A DNA stretch of 8,693 nucleotides from Desulfurococcales archaeon (GTDB taxonomy: Archaea; Thermoproteota; Thermoprotei_A; Sulfolobales; NBVN01): positions 1 to 8,693 of the forward strand of contig JAGGUC010000146.1 in the NCBI GenBank assembly GCA_021158735.1. The letters run 5' to 3'. Shown one piece after another: positions 5,296-8,693 of this stretch; within the stretch, counting starts at the first letter, position 1, and the number at the start of each line of letters is the position of its first letter. Position numbers and translations under genes: made by a program. The notes under the pieces were generated by a model, which was not told the origin of the DNA, ran no database searches, and saw only the letters and a list, made by a program, of their open reading frames with translations.

Positions 5296-7542
5296 CTAGT
5301 ACTTAACGTTTAGGGGTGTCAGCTCGATCTCAGCTACCTCCTCAAGTGCTGAGTCATCGAAGACCTTAACGGATTTCTGCGAGATGCTATATATGTAGTC
5401 CCCTATGTATAGGGCCCTCAGCGCGTTTGCGTGCTCCAGGAAGCCTCTGTAGGTGAGGTTGCCGTCACTAACTCCTGTGACCGCTACACCTTCCCTCACT
5501 CCATAGATTGGGAAGGCCGTGTAGTTCTTAAGGTAGTTGATGAGGAATGCCTTATGGTCACTGAACACCGGTGTCTTGAAGGCACCCTTAATGACTATCT
5601 TCGATACCTCGGTAATGTTCTTTGGGTTGCTTATGTCGAATAGAGATACCTTAAGCCCTACGAACCTCCCGGACTTGTCGGTCTCAATACCGATCCCTAT
5701 CAAGTACCTGTCCCTGAACGGGTGGAGGTACTCTGAGTACCCAGGTATCTTCAAGTAACCGATCACCTTGGGGTTCTCCGGATCACTTAAGTCGATGCCA
5801 TAGAGGGGGTCGACCTGCCTATACGTCACTAAGTACATTAAGTCACCTAAGTACCTGGCAGCATAGATCCTCTCGCTAGGAGCTAGGCCCTCAAGCCTCC
5901 CTACTATACTTAAGTTCATGTCTAGCACATACACATTATTAACTCTCTTAGTCCTGATGACACTGTCTTCAACATAGAATGTGCTTGATGTGGTAGCAAC
6001 CCTGAAGTATCCCTTGTATTCGTCCATTGAGAACTGGTCAAGCACGTACCCCGGCACGGAGCCCTTGGCCTCAGCAACTACGTCGAGGCCCTTAATAGCG
6101 AACCTATAGATCGCTGTCTCCTCCAGCGCCTTCCCTCTGAGGACCTCATTAGCTACCTCGGTAAACCTCTTCATCCACTTCTCTCTTTCAGTTATGTTCA
6201 TAGTGTTAAGCCATGTCTGGATAACCTCACCTACAGTGCTGATCTTAGCGTTGTGAGGCAGTACGCTACTGTTCATTATTACACTAATGATCGTGCTTAA
6301 GTCCTCGGGTAGTTCAGGCTCTATTACCTTGATCACCTCCCACATTAGGTCGTAATGTCTCAGGAACTTCCTTGACAGCACGTAGATGTTGCTTCTAGAG
6401 ACGTACACCCAGCTACTCCCGCCAGTCAGGAACACATGTTCTTTATGCTTAAGTGTGAGTGCATCAATAGCTGACATCGTGGTGAAGACGTAGTTAGGTG
6501 CTGCTTCAAAGTAGTATATTGACTCAGGATCTACTGGAACACCGTTTACTGCAGGAAGCACCAGCTCGTGCTTCCCTATGAGAACTGCCGGCATCGAGGT
6601 GAGGACATACACTCTCCCGTTAATCATTCTAGATGTTACGTAGCGCCCGCTGACCGTTAAGTTGTAATTATGTATGGCTTTACCGTCGCCACCCACGTCA
6701 TATATGTATATGGTAGTGTTCGGGACAGTAATTCTCGGGGGTTTTGGAGGAGTAGGTGGTGTTGGAATGGGAGTAATTGTTACGGTAACTGTGTGTGTCA
6801 CCGTGACTACTTGAGTTACTGCTGGCTGTACACTAACCTCGGTTTTGGGTTCAGTTGCCTCCGTCTGAACTATGACATCCCTTAATGGAATGATGCACCA
6901 GTAGTTCGTTGTGGTTATCACAACTAATTTCCTGGCAGTGCCGTTAATCACTACGTACAGCCCAGCAACTCTTTCCGTCTTATTGAACTTAAGAACGTCT
7001 GCAACCTCGCCCTCCCCAGGTGGGTAGGCCCTTACAATAAGAACTTCCCTCCCCCTAGCAAAGTATATGAACTCACCGTCAGTCTTAACTATGTCAGCTT
7101 CATCAACTCCAGCTACCTGAATATTGGTTTGGGAGTACGGGACAGTCGAGGTAGGCACAGCAGTTACTTCAGCGGAAATACCCTCCTTCCCAACATCTGC
7201 TGGGAGTGCTGCAGGCACTGTAGCTGAGACTGGAGCTTCGACTGGTAAGGACGTTGACCCAGAAAGCGCTCTGTAGTAACTGACCTCCTGCGACTCCTTA
7301 ATGAAGTTTACCAGGTCTTCATAAGACCTGAACTTACGGACTACTTCAGTACTGGTAGGCACGCTGGTGGGCTCCGCAGTACTTGAGGTCTGAGGTGATG
7401 TAATTGATGTTGCTTGCGTACTGGAGCTTCCTGGTGCCGTGGTCTGTGCAGGAGTAGTAGGGATGCTTATGTTAGGTACTACCAGCGCTGCTGAGGCAGC
7501 TACTATGAGGACGAGCACTAAGACTGGAATGTACTTACTCAC
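5296..7542 (-). CDS. Secreted beta-propeller domain protein (COG4880 / Beta_propel)
   Basis: This predicted extracellular protein of 748 residues has a hydrophobic N-terminal segment (about 5-22, following MSKY) that can act as a signal peptide or membrane anchor. A Thr/Ser/Pro-rich linker follows (about 27-66). The family signature GVDEADIVKTDGEFIYFARG is at 145-164, and repeated beta-propeller blades fill the rest (for example GRYVTSRMINGRVYVLT and YLVTYRQVDPLYGIDLSDP). An unusual insertion at about 225-271 is rich in VT dipeptides and then PT/PP (VTVTHTVTVTITPIPTPPTP), probably an extended, possibly glycosylated loop. Several N-x-S/T sequons are present. There is no C-terminal membrane helix. 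The start is GTG 7542, with GGTGG nine bases upstream. The biochemical role of this archaeal and bacterial family is unknown; surface binding or envelope structure is plausible. The gene is divergent from the nuclease-like gene. Confidence 0.8.
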   Translation of the reverse strand: MSKYIPVLVLVLIVAASAALVVPNISIPTTPAQTTAPGSSSTQATSITSPQTSSTAEPTSVPTSTEVVRKFRSYEDLVNFIKESQEVSYYRALSGSTSLPVEAPVSATVPAALPADVGKEGISAEVTAVPTSTVPYSQTNIQVAGVDEADIVKTDGEFIYFARGREVLIVRAYPPGEGEVADVLKFNKTERVAGLYVVINGTARKLVVITTTNYWCIIPLRDVIVQTEATEPKTEVSVQPAVTQVVTVTHTVTVTITPIPTPPTPPKPPRITVPNTTIYIYDVGGDGKAIHNYNLTVSGRYVTSRMINGRVYVLTSMPAVLIGKHELVLPAVNGVPVDPESIYYFEAAPNYVFTTMSAIDALTLKHKEHVFLTGGSSWVYVSRSNIYVLSRKFLRHYDLMWEVIKVIEPELPEDLSTIISVIMNSSVLPHNAKISTVGEVIQTWLNTMNITEREKWMKRFTEVANEVLRGKALEETAIYRFAIKGLDVVAEAKGSVPGYVLDQFSMDEYKGYFRVATTSSTFYVEDSVIRTKRVNNVYVLDMNLSIVGRLEGLAPSERIYAARYLGDLMYLVTYRQVDPLYGIDLSDPENPKVIGYLKIPGYSEYLHPFRDRYLIGIGIETDKSGRFVGLKVSLFDISNPKNITEVSKIVIKGAFKTPVFSDHKAFLINYLKNYTAFPIYGVREGVAVTGVSDGNLTYRGFLEHANALRALYIGDYIYSISQKSVKVFDDSALEEVAEIELTPLNVKY

Positions 7543-7576
7543 TGCTTAACCACCGTGTTGACCTTTCAGTTTCATT

Positions 7577-7588
7577 CTATATAATACT
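7577..7588 (-). promoter_or_regulatory. Promoter of the beta-propeller gene
   Basis: On the minus strand AGTATTATATAG is a good TATA element. It predicts transcription from about 7556-7560, giving a leader of roughly 15 bases that still contains the GGTGG ribosome binding site before GTG 7542. Confidence 0.5.
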
Positions 7589-7657
7589 AAGCTGTGAAAC
7601 ACGCTGTTCGACCTCTTAGAATTAGCTTAAGTAAACCAGGGCACCTAGGTTAGAATC

Positions 7658-7665
7658 CTTAAAAT
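7658..7665 (+). promoter_or_regulatory. Putative promoter of the PD-(D/E)XK gene
   Basis: CTTAAAAT lies 40 bases before ATG 7698. It predicts transcription from about 7685-7690, leaving a leader of about ten bases that includes GAGGGA at 7689-7694. The rest of the 155-base divergent gap shows no palindrome or repeat that I could recognise. Confidence 0.4.
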
Positions 7666-7697
7666 TCCTTACACGGGAATCTCTTATTGAGGGAATC

Positions 7698-8405
7698 ATG
7701 CTGCAGAAGAGTAGAGTAATGAAGCTGGTACCTACATACGCCTACGTACATGCTGTAGCTCCTGAGGTCAGTGACGTAGCTGACGTCGCCTTCGGGAAGG
7801 CACTGGATGTGGCTATATCACAGTACAACTACTACCACTTCAGAACTCATGACCTCCCCATTAGTGATATTCTTCAGAGTGCTGTGAAGGTATTCATCCA
7901 TGAACTGAGCCAGAGTGGCGTGAGGTTAAGCAGGAGTGACATTGAGAGGTATTCAAGGAAGTTTGAGAAAATGTTGAGTTGCTGGGCCTCAAGCCCCTAC
8001 GTGAACTACCTTAGGCCGAGGACGCACGTAATAGTACTTGAGAAGAGTGGTGAGTTCCGGGGCGTCTACGCACAGCCCGACTTCTATGACCCCTTAAACA
8101 ACGTATTCTACGAACTCAAGAGCTTCGACATCGAGAAGGAGCCTAAGAAGCATGTTGAAGTACAGGCTAGTGTGTTCTCCCTGCTCGGTAAGTTAAGACT
8201 AATATACTTCAGTAGTGTAGGGGATGAGTACGTAATTAAGGAAAGGAGTGTTAAGACAGATGCAGCAGTAATTAGTTCTTTATGGGACTTCATAGGCAGT
8301 TACATGAGTGCAGATGTTGAGCCGCTCGACAAAATAGCTCTGTCGTACCCCACCGTACACTACACTTATGACAGAACCTGCAACTGTTGGAGAAGGATCT
8401 TCTAG
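7698..8405 (+). CDS. PD-(D/E)XK nuclease-fold protein (RecB/Cas4-like core), role unknown
   Basis: This 235-residue soluble protein has the order of motifs of RecB-like nucleases. FGKALDVAISQYN (about 32-44) resembles motif I. D128 in YAQPDFYD, E139 and K141 in FYELKS form the D-X10-E-X-K catalytic triad, and Q156 in VEVQASVF matches the following motif QxxxY/F. The segment between about 55 and 95 is helical and charged. Three cysteines are present: C95 before the core, and C228 and C230 at the C-terminus in TCNCW. This partly resembles the one-plus-three layout of the Cas4/AddB iron-sulfur cluster but lacks a fourth ligand. No cas genes, helicase or CRISPR array lie nearby. The start is ATG 7698 with GAGGGA just upstream; ATG 7719 (residue 8) is an alternative. 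It lies between a secreted protein and apgM, so context gives no function. DNA repair or degradation is possible but unproven. Confidence 0.65.
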   Translation: MLQKSRVMKLVPTYAYVHAVAPEVSDVADVAFGKALDVAISQYNYYHFRTHDLPISDILQSAVKVFIHELSQSGVRLSRSDIERYSRKFEKMLSCWASSPYVNYLRPRTHVIVLEKSGEFRGVYAQPDFYDPLNNVFYELKSFDIEKEPKKHVEVQASVFSLLGKLRLIYFSSVGDEYVIKERSVKTDAAVISSLWDFIGSYMSADVEPLDKIALSYPTVHYTYDRTCNCWRRIF

Positions 8406-8428
8406 GTTCTCTATCATGCTGGTGTAAG

Positions 8429-8436
8429 CTTAAATC
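8429..8436 (+). promoter_or_regulatory. Putative promoter of apgM
   Basis: CTTAAATC predicts transcription from about 8455-8460 and a leader of about 30 bases. The leader contains the ribosome binding site GAGGTGA just upstream of ATG 8490. The 84-base gap holds nothing else that I recognise. Confidence 0.35.
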
Positions 8437-8489
8437 GAATGCTACACACTATAACTTAGGTACCTGATCTTGTTCCGAGGTGATTGACT

Positions 8490-8693
8490 ATGGTTAAGCT
8501 CCTTTACGTAGTTCTGGACGGTGTAGCGGACAGGTTGGTTGATGAGCACACCACACTGGAGCTGGCAGTCAAGCCCGGGCTTGACTACATAGCTAAGAAC
8601 GGGGTCTGCGGCCTGATGTACCCCCTCGGGAGGGGTATAGCACCTGAAAGTGATGCGGCAGTCATCTCACTACTGGGGTACGACCCCTTCAAG
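8490..8693 (+). CDS. apgM: 2,3-bisphosphoglycerate-independent phosphoglycerate mutase, archaeal type (5' part)
   Basis: This is the first 68 codons of the archaeal cofactor-independent phosphoglycerate mutase, cut by the window edge. The enzyme interconverts 3- and 2-phosphoglycerate in glycolysis and gluconeogenesis, in the cytoplasm. It belongs to the alkaline phosphatase superfamily with a two-metal centre. Visible landmarks are LLYVVLDGVADR, with the metal ligand D10, and GIAPESDAAVISLLGYDP, with the phosphorylated serine S54 in ESD. Both are diagnostic of the archaeal ApgM group rather than bacterial GpmI. ATG 8490 is chosen because GAGGTGA lies just upstream and the family N-terminus aligns there. 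The full protein is usually about 400 residues. Confidence 0.92.
   Translation, partial: MVKLLYVVLDGVADRLVDEHTTLELAVKPGLDYIAKNGVCGLMYPLGRGIAPESDAAVISLLGYDPFK

Noticed and set aside
7698..8405. Calling the nuclease-like gene cas4
   Set aside because: There is no CRISPR array or cas gene in the window, one of the four iron-sulfur cysteines is missing, and the rest of the protein does not match Cas4 closely.

Overview
The window looks like the genome of a hyperthermophilic crenarchaeon (Thermoproteota, probably Desulfurococcales or a relative). The evidence is an archaeal-type phosphoglycerate mutase (apgM), a ThiR-type HTH-ThiN regulator, a COG4880-type secreted beta-propeller protein, TATA-box promoters with very short leaders, AGG/AGA arginine and ATA isoleucine codon use, and frequent GTG/TTG starts. 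The lineage below phylum is an inference; no rRNA is present.

Left part (1-2883) is an eroded region. It starts with about 200 bases without a recognisable gene: an inverted repeat followed by an AT-rich stretch. It continues with the C-terminal half of a CPBP intramembrane protease (203-534, frameshifted and missing its 5' half), a PadR-type regulator broken by two frame changes (506-851), and an apparently intact SdpI/DUF1648-like membrane protein overlapping the end of the PadR frame (844-1692). CPBP proteases and SdpI proteins both occur in self-immunity to peptide toxins, so this may be the remnant of a PadR-controlled immunity or stress cassette. Convergent to it, and separated by a hairpin over both stop codons, is a SAM methyltransferase pseudogene read in three frames (2455-1727, minus). 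Divergent from that is a small DUF4405 membrane protein whose best promoter points to an ATG in the wrong frame.

Middle part (2930-5236) is a regulator-transporter pair. An HTH-ThiN regulator (ThiR type, minus) and an NCS1-family permease (plus) are transcribed divergently from a short gap. The gap holds a perfect 13-bp palindrome and a degenerate second copy 23 bp away, both overlapping the TATA elements. The simplest reading is thiamine-responsive control of uptake of a thiamine precursor or related pyrimidine.

Right part (5296-8693) holds a secreted beta-propeller protein (minus), a divergent PD-(D/E)XK-fold protein of unknown role (plus), and the start of apgM (plus, cut by the window edge). 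These genes are intact, so the frame breaks are confined to the left third. No tRNA, rRNA, CRISPR array or complete mobile element was seen.
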